A stretch of DNA of 43,792 nucleotides from Pseudomonadota bacterium. GTDB taxonomy: Bacteria > Pseudomonadota > Gammaproteobacteria > Burkholderiales > Burkholderiaceae_B. Numbering within the stretch: the stretch's first letter is position 1; every line of letters begins with the position of its first letter. This document shows, piece after piece, positions 25,101 to 33,447 of the stretch. The translations under genes were made by a program, and so were the position numbers. The notes beneath the pieces are model-generated. The model was not told the DNA's origin. It was given only the letters and a program-made list of their open reading frames with translations, and did not search any database. Location: positions 1 to 43,792 of the forward strand of contig JAEWEV010000024.1 of assembly GCA_023389155.1 (NCBI GenBank), given 5' to 3'.

Positions 25101-25631
25101 GTGCCAAATACTGCTGAAATCAATACAGCGCCGACTCGTGCCGTAGCTACCGAGACCTTGCCAGGCGCGGCCTCGGATGCCTTAACATTGGCACATCTGC
25201 AGACCGAAAGCCAGATTCGCGCCGCTTTTTCCGTCATGCATCAACTGCGTCCACATCTGAAAGATGCCACCGATTTTCTCACCCGCGTGCAGCGCATGCA
25301 GCAAATCGCCGGGTACCGAATTCTGGCTGTTATGAATAACACAGACGTGATATCGGTGGCAGGCTATCGACTGCAGGAAAACCTGATTTACGGGCCGTTT
25401 TTGTATGTTGACGATCTGGTCACCCTGGAAACGGCAAGAGGCCAGCACTGTGGCGCAAAATTGCTGCGGGCTCTGCAGCAAATCGCCATCGAGGCACGAT
25501 GCACGCGATTGGTACTGGATACGGGTCTGGCAAATTCACTTGCGCAACGCTTTTACTTTCGCCAGGGCCTGCTCAGCTCGGCGCTGCATTTCAGCATGCC
25601 ACTGTCCGACAGTCAGGGCGGCTATCGATGA
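25101..25631 (+). CDS. GNAT-family N-acetyltransferase
   Basis: A 176-residue GNAT protein. After an N-terminal extension of about 25 residues, the fold runs IRAAFSVMHQLRPHL, then the beta strands VAGYRLQENLIYGPFLYVDDLVTLETARGQHCG, where the last part is the acetyl-CoA pyrophosphate loop (R/Q-x-x-G-x-G/A type, here RGQHCGAKLL), and a C-terminal ARCTRLVLDTG...RFYFRQGL segment. The start is GTG at 25101 with GGAG at good spacing. It is divergent from the MocR-type regulator, the usual position of a target gene. The substrate amine is unknown. Confidence 0.9.
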   Translation: MPNTAEINTAPTRAVATETLPGAASDALTLAHLQTESQIRAAFSVMHQLRPHLKDATDFLTRVQRMQQIAGYRILAVMNNTDVISVAGYRLQENLIYGPFLYVDDLVTLETARGQHCGAKLLRALQQIAIEARCTRLVLDTGLANSLAQRFYFRQGLLSSALHFSMPLSDSQGGYR

Positions 25632-25736
25632 ACGCGTCACGATCTACGGATATGCCGAGCCACAATAGGCGCCCACATGATGACAATCGCAGCCCAGACA
25701 GTTACGCTGGAAGGTAATTAAATTTTCGGATTACAG

Positions 25737-26372
25737 ATGAAATTATTACATTTGACATTCAGCCCGCGCGGCGAGGAATCAGAAAGTACCCAGCTTTCAC
25801 AGGCCATTGTCGATCGGCTTTGTATTGAGCACGCAGTCGGAAGCGTTACCCGTCGCGACTGGAGCGATCACGCGGTTGTGCCCATTGATGCCACTTATGC
25901 AAATACCCTGGCCAATGCTGCTCATAGCAGTCCTGGGATATTACCTGGCAGTACACTGGACCAGTCAGAAATCCTGATACGCGAACTGGAAGCAGCAGAC
26001 CGGGTTGTGATCGGTACGCCCATGCATAACTTTACCGTCCCCGCCTCTCTTAAAACCTGGATTGACCTTGTGGTACGCGTCAACCGCAGCTTCATCATTA
26101 CACCCGAAGGCAAAGTTGGCACGCTCAATGACAGGCCCGTCTATATTGCTGTAGCATCCGGCGGCTTCTTTGGCGCCGATCACAATCGTCAACCCGATTT
26201 TCTGACGCCCTATCTGAAAGCCATTCTGGCAACCATCGGCCTACACGATCTGAGATTTTTTTCTGCTCAGGGAATGGCACTGGATCGGGAAAAAGTTGCG
26301 GCTGCAAGAGCCGTGGCCTTGAATCAGGTCAGGACTGATATTTGTCGCAAAGTGAATCAACCAAGGGGATAA
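25737..26372 (+). CDS. azoR: FMN-dependent NADH-azoreductase (AzoR/AcpD-like)
   Basis: A 211-residue flavodoxin-like quinone/azo reductase. The SPRGEESESTQLSQAIVDRL opening forms the FMN phosphate loop; TPMHNFTVPASLKTWIDLVVRVNRSF matches the PMYNF...LKxWID segment of AzoR; ASGGFFG is the second FMN contact. It uses NADH to reduce quinones, azo dyes or nitro compounds by two-electron steps, often as protection from quinone stress. It follows the GNAT gene by 105 bases on the same strand; co-transcription is possible. No obvious terminator is seen after it. Confidence 0.9.
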   Translation: MKLLHLTFSPRGEESESTQLSQAIVDRLCIEHAVGSVTRRDWSDHAVVPIDATYANTLANAAHSSPGILPGSTLDQSEILIRELEAADRVVIGTPMHNFTVPASLKTWIDLVVRVNRSFIITPEGKVGTLNDRPVYIAVASGGFFGADHNRQPDFLTPYLKAILATIGLHDLRFFSAQGMALDREKVAAARAVALNQVRTDICRKVNQPRG

Positions 26373-26591
26373 GCAATAGGGTACACAACCGGTTTATCTG
26401 GAATAAGTGCGCAAAACAAGGGCATAGGCCTCGAACGACTCTTCTCGGGTAGACAGGCTCGCCGTCCCGTGAACAAAACCTCACTGTGGAAGAGGCCAAC
26501 GTCCTCAGCCGCAGCCGCCTTCTCCGTGCCTGAGAGGCCTCATGAAGCAACGGTTGTCGTGAGGCAATCGGGTAGTTGTACCGCTTCGCGT

Positions 26592-27347
26592 TTAAATGCC
26601 CTGACCGCCGGAGACTTCGATACGTTGCGCGTTGACCCAACGGTTGTCCTCTGACAGCAGGCCGGCGATCATCGGGCCGATGTCGTCAGCTACCCCGACG
26701 CGGCCCAGCGCAGTCATCTGCGCGAAGAACTGGTTGAATTCAGGCGTATCGCGCACGGCGCCACCAAGGAAGTCCGTCTCGATCGCGCCCGGCGCCACGA
26801 CATTGACCGCAATCTTGCGACGTCCTAGTTCCCTGGCCAGGTAGACAGTTAGGATCTCGATAGCGCCCTTGACTGCAGCATAGACCGACCAGCCCTCTGC
26901 GGACACGCGGGTCAGGCCGCTAGACAGGTTCACAATACGACCGCCATCAACCAGCAACGGCAGCAGTTTCTGCGTCAGGAAGAAGACGCCTTTGAAGTGG
27001 ACATTGACCAGCTTGTCAAACGCTTCCTCGCTCATTTCCGCGATCGGTGCCACGTCGCCATGTCCGGCATTGTTGATGAGGTGATCAAAATCATCGCGTT
27101 GCCAAGTTTCGCGAAGCACGGTCTTCAGACGCTCAACGAAAGCCGGGAAGGTGGCGACGTTGGCGGCGTCCAGTTGTAGCGCAACGGCCTTGCAGCCCAG
27201 CTTTTCGATCTCGGCAACCACGGTTTTGGCGTCGGCTTCGCGGCTTTGGTAGGTGACGATGATGTCGCCTCCCTTGCGGGCGATCGAAAGGGCTGTGTTG
27301 CGGCCAAGGCCGCGACTGGAACCGGTGACGAGAGTAATCTTACTCAT
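26592..27347 (-). CDS. Short-chain dehydrogenase/reductase (SDR)
   Basis: A 251-residue classical SDR. It has the cofactor motif TGSSRGLG (8-15), NNAG, the catalytic Ser in NLSSG and YAAVK, plus the C-terminal QRIEVSGGQGI. I start at the ATG at 27347 because AGGAG precedes it and the family begins here; an in-frame ATG 39 bases upstream is unlikely. Arg residues after the Gly motif (SRG, YQSRE) suggest NADPH. It is divergent from an AraC gene, a very common pairing in which AraC activates the SDR gene. The SDR/AraC pair has higher G+C than its neighbours (63% and 68% in two 60-base lines against about 55% in azoR). Confidence 0.93.
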   Translation of the reverse strand: MSKITLVTGSSRGLGRNTALSIARKGGDIIVTYQSREADAKTVVAEIEKLGCKAVALQLDAANVATFPAFVERLKTVLRETWQRDDFDHLINNAGHGDVAPIAEMSEEAFDKLVNVHFKGVFFLTQKLLPLLVDGGRIVNLSSGLTRVSAEGWSVYAAVKGAIEILTVYLARELGRRKIAVNVVAPGAIETDFLGGAVRDTPEFNQFFAQMTALGRVGVADDIGPMIAGLLSEDNRWVNAQRIEVSGGQGI

Positions 27348-27509
27348 GACATAACTCCTGGATGGGTGGTTAACGGAAGAATCCATTATGCTTCCGAGGA
27401 GCGCGCATAGTTTTGCCTGAATCTCTGAGTTCTTGGCCTAATTCCTCAGACGGCGCAATCTCCGGTGACGGGAATCCGTTATGATTGACGCGTGAAAGAG
27501 GATCTCTGC

Positions 27510-28403
27510 GTGAACGACTCATTAATCAATGCCGTACGCCGGTACGCCACCACCTATGCCGGGCCCGCCGGCGTGGCAACAACCTCTATTGCTGGCCTGG
27601 CTACGATCCGGTCGCTCAAGCCCAGTGGTCTCGAATATGCGATTTCCCGACCGCTAGCCTGTCTTGTTTTGCAGGGGAGCAAGCAGGTTACGATGGGGAC
27701 GCAGACATTTTCGTTCACGGCGGGAGAGTCGCTGCTGATCACGGGAGATGTGCCTACTGTCAGCCAAATCACGCGGGCAAGTGCAGCCGAACCCTATTTC
27801 TCGCTTGTGCTCGACCTGAATCTGGCGATCATCGCGGAACTTGCTGTGGAAATGAAATTGGGGCCCGTAGCCCAGGATGCGCCGCTGCGGGTCGAGCCGA
27901 CCGATGCTGACGTTGCCGATTCTGCCTTGCGACTGATGCGTCTGCTAGAGCGCCCTGCAGCGCTGCCCGTGCTGCAGACGCAGCTCGTGCGCGAATTGCA
28001 CTACTGGTTGCTGGTGGGCAAACACGGCTCCATCATTCGGCAGCTCGGCTGGCCGGACAGCCATGCGCAGCGCGTCAGCCGCGCGGTCGCACTGCTACGC
28101 GCCGAGTTTACGCAATCGCTTTCTATCGAACGCCTCGCCGCAGCGGCCAACATGAGCCCTTCGTCTTTTTATCAGCACTTCCGCGCGGCGACTTCGTTGT
28201 CACCACTGCAATTCCAGAAGCAGTTGCGTCTTATCGAAGCCCGCCGTCTGATGACGTCGGAAGACGTCTCTGTCAGCACAGCTGCGTTTGCTGTGGGCTA
28301 TGAGAGCGTGCAGCAATTCACGCGAGAATACCGCCGGATGTTCGGCTTACCACCCGGAAAGGATGCAGGACTTATCAGGAGCGGTGTGGAGATGTTGGGG
28401 TAA
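27510..28403 (+). CDS. AraC-family transcriptional regulator
   Basis: A 297-residue AraC-type regulator with an N-terminal cupin-like sensing domain (about residues 30-170, containing RPLACLVLQGSKQVTMG) and two C-terminal helix-turn-helix motifs (about 190-285, with SIERLAAAANMSPSSFYQHFRAATSLSPLQFQKQLRL). I chose the GTG at 27510 because GAGGA lies eight bases upstream; a GTG at 27492 is also in frame. It is transcribed away from the SDR gene, its probable target. High G+C (68% in 28021-28080) sets the module apart from the surrounding DNA. Confidence 0.92.
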   Translation: MNDSLINAVRRYATTYAGPAGVATTSIAGLATIRSLKPSGLEYAISRPLACLVLQGSKQVTMGTQTFSFTAGESLLITGDVPTVSQITRASAAEPYFSLVLDLNLAIIAELAVEMKLGPVAQDAPLRVEPTDADVADSALRLMRLLERPAALPVLQTQLVRELHYWLLVGKHGSIIRQLGWPDSHAQRVSRAVALLRAEFTQSLSIERLAAAANMSPSSFYQHFRAATSLSPLQFQKQLRLIEARRLMTSEDVSVSTAAFAVGYESVQQFTREYRRMFGLPPGKDAGLIRSGVEMLG

Positions 28404-28470
28404 ATGGGTCGCCCGGCTAAAGCGTCGCCTGGCGGCGGTAATGCCTTGCGCGATAGTTTTTTCCATCACC

Positions 28471-28500
28471 GGCAGTTATTAATAATCCTTAATAACTGCC
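28471..28500. repeat. 12-bp perfect inverted repeat between araC-type gene and mnmE
   Basis: GGCAGTTATTAA (28471-28482) and TTAATAACTGCC (28489-28500) pair perfectly around six bases. It lies in the 329-base gap between the convergent AraC and mnmE genes and probably acts as a two-way transcription barrier, although neither side has a strong T tract. The remainder of the gap (28404-28732) shows no supported gene; a 91-codon frame starting at 28404 lacks a ribosome site and any family resemblance. Confidence 0.6.
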
Positions 28501-28732
28501 TCAGGCAACAATTTTCCTATCAAAATGCGTTTCAAGTACTGATTGATAGCCAGACAACAGAGACATCGTCAAGTGACGCCAGTCTGATTTTGCTGCCATC
28601 GCGGCAGGCAGCAGCGTCTGTTCTTCCTCGTCGACATTTGCCACTCAAAACTGTCGTGTTCTCAGTATTGTGTCGTTGATCCCGCTGACCCGTTCGCGGC
28701 GAAAGGCTTCGCGGCGGCTGAGAATATCGTGC

Positions 28733-30139
28733 TTATTTCCCAATACAGAAATTGGAAAATATCTCGCCCAGCAAATCGTCGCTGGAAAACTGCCCTGTAA
28801 TACTCCACAACGCCTCATGCGCCAGTCGCAGTTCTTCCGCAAACAGATCGAGTACCCGGTCGTTTTGCGCGGCGTGCTCTCTTGCGTTGAGCAGGTGTTG
28901 CGCGGCTTTCTGCAGGGCTTCAAGATGACGCTCACGCGCCAGCCATGGTGATTCTGCACCGGGATTCCAGCCGGCAATCTGCAGCAATTTGCTGCGCAGC
29001 ACGTCCAGGCCGGTCTCATGCACCGCGGAAATCAGAATTCGTGAGACTTCATGCGAGCTTGCAGTATTGCCATCTGAGGAAGGGCGCGCAATCAGTGTCT
29101 TGAGCGCTGCATCATCAAGCAGATCAATTTTGTTGAAGACTTCCAGCACCGGCGTTCGTTGAGGAAGGCGGCGCGTGATGCCCGCATCAAGTTCGTCATT
29201 GGGCGTGCGTGCGTCCTGCAAATGAATAATCACATTTGCTTTTTCGATCTCGGCCCAGCTTCGCGCAATGCCTATGCTTTCGACGGTATCGTCCGTGTCA
29301 CGCAGGCCGGCTGTATCGACGACATGAATAGGCACACCCTCGATGTGAATCTGCTGCGTGACTTTGTCGCGGGTCGTACCGGCTATGGGAGTCACAATTG
29401 CAATATCGTCGCCCGCCAGCGCGTTAAGAAGGCTGGATTTTCCCACGTTAGGCTGACCCGCCAGCACGACATGCAAGCCTTCACGAAGGATCATGCCCTG
29501 GCGTGCCTGACGGACCAGGGCCGCCATATCAGCGATGATTCCGCCCAGCGTTTCACGAGCCTGATATTTTTCAAGAAACTCGATTTCTTCTTCCGGAAAA
29601 TCCAGCGTCGCCTCTACCAACATGCGCAGATGGATGATCTGGTCAGCCAGATTATTAACCTCTGTGGAAAATGAGCCACTCAGCGAAGCCATGGCACTAC
29701 GCGCCGCCGCTTCGGAGGACGCATCAATCAAGTCGGCGACTGCTTCGGCCTGCGCCAGATCCAGGCGATTGTTCAAAAATGCGCGCTGCGTGAATTCTCC
29801 CGGTTCGGCATGACGCATGCGCATAGGTGCTCCAACCTGCAGGCAGCGATCCAGGATGCGTTTAAGTACTGCAGGACCACCATGACCCTGCAACTCCAAA
29901 ACGTCTTCCCCGGTGTAGGAATGAGGCGCGCGAAAATACAGGGCGATGCCTTCGTCTATTGGCTGGCCCTTGCTGTCGGAGAATGGCAGGAAATAAGCGT
30001 GACGTGCTGCCAGCTCTCGCCCGAAGAGCTGTGATATGACATCCGTCAGGTCGGGACCGGAAATACGAATGACGCCAATACCCCCGCGCCCGGGAGCGGT
30101 AGCAATAGCGACAATAGGATCGTTGACTGGTGAAGACAT
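28733..30139 (-). CDS. mnmE: tRNA modification GTPase MnmE
   Basis: A 468-residue GTPase that works with MnmG to place aminomethyl-type groups on the wobble uridine (position 34) of several tRNAs. It has the N-terminal tetrahydrofolate-binding domain (about 1-120), helical domain, inserted G domain with GQPNVGKSS, DTAGLRDTDD and NKIDLL, and the invariant C-terminal FCIGK with the essential Cys. Length is normal. It is on the minus strand, whereas in most proteobacteria it follows yidC on the same strand. No obvious ribosome site precedes the ATG. It partners with mnmG at 39112. Confidence 0.98.
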   Translation of the reverse strand: MSSPVNDPIVAIATAPGRGGIGVIRISGPDLTDVISQLFGRELAARHAYFLPFSDSKGQPIDEGIALYFRAPHSYTGEDVLELQGHGGPAVLKRILDRCLQVGAPMRMRHAEPGEFTQRAFLNNRLDLAQAEAVADLIDASSEAAARSAMASLSGSFSTEVNNLADQIIHLRMLVEATLDFPEEEIEFLEKYQARETLGGIIADMAALVRQARQGMILREGLHVVLAGQPNVGKSSLLNALAGDDIAIVTPIAGTTRDKVTQQIHIEGVPIHVVDTAGLRDTDDTVESIGIARSWAEIEKANVIIHLQDARTPNDELDAGITRRLPQRTPVLEVFNKIDLLDDAALKTLIARPSSDGNTASSHEVSRILISAVHETGLDVLRSKLLQIAGWNPGAESPWLARERHLEALQKAAQHLLNAREHAAQNDRVLDLFAEELRLAHEALWSITGQFSSDDLLGEIFSNFCIGK

Positions 30140-30327
30140 AAGGGTAGGTTCGATGAAGTTAACCTATTATATCGGTTATTTCATCGAATAAATTGATGTC
30201 CGCAAGCGATGAGCATTGCATCAAGGCATGGGCGGTGAGTCGTCCTGACCTGGAAATAACCCGCGCTAATCCATGCCGTCAAACCGCCCTATTATCACAA
30301 TTGAATTAACTTATGACTGCAAACCCA

Positions 30328-30355
30328 TAGACATTTTTCTAAATGGTGCTAGAAT
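30328..30355 (+). promoter_or_regulatory. Candidate promoter directly upstream of a terminator
   Basis: TAGACA (30328-30333) and TAGAAT (30350-30355), with a 16-base spacer, resemble sigma-70 -35 and -10 boxes (five of six each). Transcription would start near 30362, about ten bases before a strong terminator. The whole gap between mnmE and the VOC gene (30140-30613) shows no convincing coding sequence; a 98-codon frame from 30273 runs straight through the terminator. Confidence 0.4.
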
Positions 30356-30370
30356 GGAATTTCAGCCACT

Positions 30371-30398
30371 TGCCCGCACTTTGTGCGGGCATTTTTTT
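30371..30398 (+). terminator. Strong intrinsic terminator in the mnmE-VOC gap
   Basis: TGCCCGCAC (30371-30379) and GTGCGGGCA (30383-30391) form a perfect 9-bp GC-rich stem with a three-base loop, followed by seven T (30392-30398). It is a textbook Rho-independent terminator on the + strand, but no + strand gene ends nearby: the flanking genes mnmE and VOC both run leftward. It may end a short RNA started at the promoter just upstream. Confidence 0.8.
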
Positions 30399-30613
30399 CG
30401 CCTGTTTTTGGCGGATACGCTACTTGATTCCGCTTGCATTGCCCAAACCGATGATCCCCTCAAAGCCGATAACGCGATTCGCTGTGTCCATGACGCGTCA
30501 CGCCTGACACGCGCGTTATCTAATCTATCGACCAGGCCGGTCACCGGACAGACAACGGTGGCAAACTGACCTGAGTTATCTGTTCGCCTGTGTCCGCCGC
30601 CTGCTTTACCTGA

Positions 30614-31039
30614 TTATTTGGCGAAGAGCTGGCTCATATCCTTAAAGGCCTTGAACTCTAGCGCATTACCACAGGGGTCAAAGAAGAACATAGTTGCCTG
30701 TTCGCCTACCTGGCCTTTGAAACGAATATGTGGCTCGATCACAAACTCGGTATTGCGTGCTTTCAGGCGATCGGCCAGGGCTTCCCACTGATCCCATTCG
30801 AGAACAATGCCAAAATGCGGAACCGGCACATTATGGCCGTCTACTGCATTGGTATGCGCATGTTCCTGATTCGATGTTTTTGGATGCTCATGAATTACCA
30901 GCTGATGACCATAAAAATCGAAATCCACCCACTGATCGCTGGAGCGCCCTTCCGGCAGGCCAAAAACTTCTCCATAGAAGTTGCGCGCGGCGGCGAGATC
31001 GTAAACGGGAATGGCCAAATGAAATGGTGACAGACTCAT
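30614..31039 (-). CDS. VOC-family (glyoxalase/dioxygenase-like) protein
   Basis: A 141-residue vicinal-oxygen-chelate protein with two beta-alpha-beta modules. Possible metal ligands are His7 (FHLAIPV), His75 (PHFGIVLE) and Glu128 (GNALEFK), the usual positions. The start at 31039 has AAGGAAAAAT before it; the longer in-frame reading from 31168 adds 43 residues unlike the family. Members include glyoxalases, fosfomycin-resistance proteins and ring-cleaving dioxygenases, and this one matches none specifically. It is divergent from a LysR gene, so that regulator may control it. Confidence 0.9.
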   Translation of the reverse strand: MSLSPFHLAIPVYDLAAARNFYGEVFGLPEGRSSDQWVDFDFYGHQLVIHEHPKTSNQEHAHTNAVDGHNVPVPHFGIVLEWDQWEALADRLKARNTEFVIEPHIRFKGQVGEQATMFFFDPCGNALEFKAFKDMSQLFAK

Positions 31040-31195
31040 TATTTTTCCTTGCGGTTTAGAGTATTGGTGAACGGGGCGGATCCTTGCACGGCAGCAGAAA
31101 GGCCAGTGAACCAGCTTTCTCACCGATCCGTTGATCGACTTTTGGATGCCGCAAATATTGATTTTCATTGTAGTTCGGCTGTTAAAAAAATAAAA

Positions 31196-31231
31196 TCAAT
31201 ATATATTTGTATGATTCACAAATAATATTGA
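31196..31231. promoter_or_regulatory. AT-rich interrupted palindrome upstream of the LysR gene
   Basis: TCAATATATATTTGT (31196-31210) faces ACAAATAATATTGA (31218-31231), the arms complementary except for one missing base. It ends 13 bases before the LysR start codon, in the divergent region shared with the VOC gene. The place and form suit a LysR autoregulatory site that also controls the VOC gene. Confidence 0.55.
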
Positions 31232-31244
31232 TATATACGAACGT

Positions 31245-32114
31245 ATGATCCGCGAGCTAAAAACTTTAATCGCCATCTCACGCGAAGGCTCATTTGCCAG
31301 CGCTGCGCAGAAAATCGGACTTACGCAGGCTGCAGTCAGTGCGCAAATGCAACGTCTGGAGGCAGAGCTGGGGTTTCCCATTTTTGATCGTAGAGGTCGA
31401 TCGGCGAAAATCAACGTGAAGGGGCAGCAATTGCTGCAACAGGCGCAGGAATTGCTGCAGCTCTATGGCAATCTGGGCGTCACTCCCGTTGATACCCCGA
31501 AAGCGCTGCAAATCAACGTTGGTGCCATTGCGACACTACAACGTACGCTGTTGCCACCCGCACTCGCAAAATTTCATCAGGCATATCCCGGTTGTCATAC
31601 CCGCATCATTCCAGGTTTATCAATGGAGATGGTCCACCTGGTAGACGCTGGCGATGTAGATCTGGCTGCGATCGTGCGCCCGCCATTTCAACTGCAAAGT
31701 GACCTGCGATGGCAGATCCTGGCACAAGAACCCTTTCGACTGATCGTCTCACGCCACGTCAAGGGCGATGACTGGGCGCAAATTCTCTCGGAACAGCCCC
31801 TGATACGCTATGACCGGGCTTCATTCGGCGGACGGCAGGTAGACCGTTTTCTGAGGGACATGCACCTGCCGATCCGTGAAATCTGCGAGTGTGATGAACT
31901 GGAAGCCATTGCCAAACTCGTTGAACATGGCGCAGGCGTAGCCCTTTTCCCTCAAACTGCGGCATTCGCAGCGTGGCCTCAGAACGTACGTTCGATAGAT
32001 CTTGGCGCGCATACCTTCTATCGGGAAATCGGCTTATTACACAGACCGGACGCTACGCTGTCCGAACCGGTAGCGCAGCTTGTCCAATTGATCATCCAAC
32101 AGGCCGGCGCGTAA
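31245..32114 (+). CDS. LysR-family transcriptional regulator
   Basis: A 289-residue LysR-type regulator with the N-terminal winged helix (about residues 3-62; SFASAAQKIGLTQAAVSAQMQRLE) and effector-binding domain (about 85-285). The ATG at 31245 opens with MIRELKTLIAISREGSF, the normal LysR start. It is divergent from the VOC gene and 301 bases upstream of the AbrB-family gene on the same strand, so either could be its target. Unlike the other two LysR proteins in the window, its DNA-binding part is of the common CysB/YwfM type with FDRRGR. Confidence 0.93.
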   Translation: MIRELKTLIAISREGSFASAAQKIGLTQAAVSAQMQRLEAELGFPIFDRRGRSAKINVKGQQLLQQAQELLQLYGNLGVTPVDTPKALQINVGAIATLQRTLLPPALAKFHQAYPGCHTRIIPGLSMEMVHLVDAGDVDLAAIVRPPFQLQSDLRWQILAQEPFRLIVSRHVKGDDWAQILSEQPLIRYDRASFGGRQVDRFLRDMHLPIREICECDELEAIAKLVEHGAGVALFPQTAAFAAWPQNVRSIDLGAHTFYREIGLLHRPDATLSEPVAQLVQLIIQQAGA

Positions 32115-32415
32115 ATTGCGCATTCTTCATGTTTGCAGATTTACGTGAAGGATCGCCGAAGGATCGTGCATCAAGCGGCAGAAAACACGATCGCGTACAT
32201 CCCCCGCATCCTCAGAATTCGGTCTTTCATGCCACTTGTCATCGGCCTGGCACCTTGATTTATTCAGGAGATAGTCAGATAGTGCTGTTCATGGCATGGA
32301 TACCACGTTATATGACAAGTCTTGTATAAGACTTTTAAATTTATACAGTTTTCCTTCGCATTTTTTCTGTCGAATACGTACAATAAGGACTTAACGTATG
32401 TAATTTTCCTGGAAT
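32115..32415. other. 301-base intergenic region with an inverted repeat
   Basis: No gene is seen between the LysR and AbrB-family genes. AAGTCTT (32317-32323) and AAGACTT (32328-32334) form a perfect 7-bp inverted repeat with a four-base spacer, followed by AT-rich DNA to about 32365. This may be the operator-promoter region of the AbrB/MFS pair. Confidence 0.5.
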
Positions 32416-33447
32416 ATGATGCAGCGCTATCTGGCCGGATTTCTGTTCGCACTTGCTGGTGCTTTGCTGGCCAACTGGTTGCACCTGCCATTGCCCTGGA
32501 TGATCGGGCCGCTGCTGATAACAGCCATTTCAAAATTGCGCGGAGCGCGTACGCAATCTCATGGCGTATTTCGCAGCATGGGACAGTGGGTGATTGGTAC
32601 CTCACTGGGGCTTTATTTCACAGACGAAGTATTGCGCATCGTCCTGGATAATACGTTTGTTATCGTACTGGGAATGCTGTTTGCGCTGTTCCTGGGCTGT
32701 ACGGGCGCTTTATCATTGCGCCGCTGGGGTGATGTCGATTTCAAGACCGCCTGGTTCGCCTCCGCAATCGGCGGTGCCAGTGAGATGGCCAATCTTGCCG
32801 AAAGAAATAACGCTCGCATTGATCGGGTGGCATCTGCCCATAGTCTGCGCGTCCTGCTTGTCGTCGTGGTTGTTCCATTTGTGTACAAGTTCTTCGGACT
32901 TCACGGTCTGAATGTAAATGTGACGTATGCCACTGCCTTTTCCTACAGTGGCTTCGTGCAGATGCTAGCTATCACAAGTGTGTTCGGTTTTCTGTTTGGG
33001 AAGCTTCGCATTCCCAACCCCTGGGTGCTTGGTCCCTTGTTCATCATGACAGTATTGACAAGCAACCACATCGAACTCTCTGTCATACCACCCGAGATCC
33101 AGCATCTGGGGCAAATGTTTATCGGCTGGTCACTAGGTGACAAGTTCGGGCCCGATTTTTTCAGGCGAGCCCCAAAATACCTGGGCATCGTCGCTTTGGT
33201 TTGTCTCGGCTCCCTGGCGCTTGCGGTGATTTTTTGCTTGTTGCTGTCGCTTATTTCCGATATTTCGCTGGCGACGCTTTATCTGGCTAACAGTCCAGGT
33301 GGCATTGCGGAGATGACAATCACTGCAAAGGTCCTTCAGTTGAGTCCTCCCGTAGTCACGGCCTTTCACGTATCGCGAATGGTGTTTGTACTGCTGGTGA
33401 CCGGCCCCCTGTACCGGATACTCACGACCAGATATAAACTTAAATGA
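32416..33447 (+). CDS. AbrB-family integral membrane protein (putative transporter)
   Basis: A 343-residue, strongly hydrophobic protein with about ten membrane helices in two similar halves, each with a PW-IGP-type motif (LPLPWMIGPLLI near residue 30; IPNPWVLGPLFI near 200) and a GASEMANLAE or SPGGIAEM segment. This is the AbrB/AmoA-like family, named from an early link to ammonia monooxygenase; it is not the AbrB DNA-binding protein. The function is unproved, probably export of small organic molecules. Two adjacent ATG codons at 32416 and 32419 follow GGAA closely. Its stop overlaps the MFS start (ATGA), so both membrane proteins are made together. Confidence 0.88.
   Translation: MMQRYLAGFLFALAGALLANWLHLPLPWMIGPLLITAISKLRGARTQSHGVFRSMGQWVIGTSLGLYFTDEVLRIVLDNTFVIVLGMLFALFLGCTGALSLRRWGDVDFKTAWFASAIGGASEMANLAERNNARIDRVASAHSLRVLLVVVVVPFVYKFFGLHGLNVNVTYATAFSYSGFVQMLAITSVFGFLFGKLRIPNPWVLGPLFIMTVLTSNHIELSVIPPEIQHLGQMFIGWSLGDKFGPDFFRRAPKYLGIVALVCLGSLALAVIFCLLLSLISDISLATLYLANSPGGIAEMTITAKVLQLSPPVVTAFHVSRMVFVLLVTGPLYRILTTRYKLK

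Noticed and set aside
28404..28679. 91-codon frame directly after the AraC gene
   Set aside because: It contains the 30-base palindrome, lacks a ribosome site and shows no family match.
30273..30569. 98-codon frame between mnmE and the VOC gene
   Set aside because: It runs through a perfect intrinsic terminator, has no ribosome site at useful spacing and no recognisable family.
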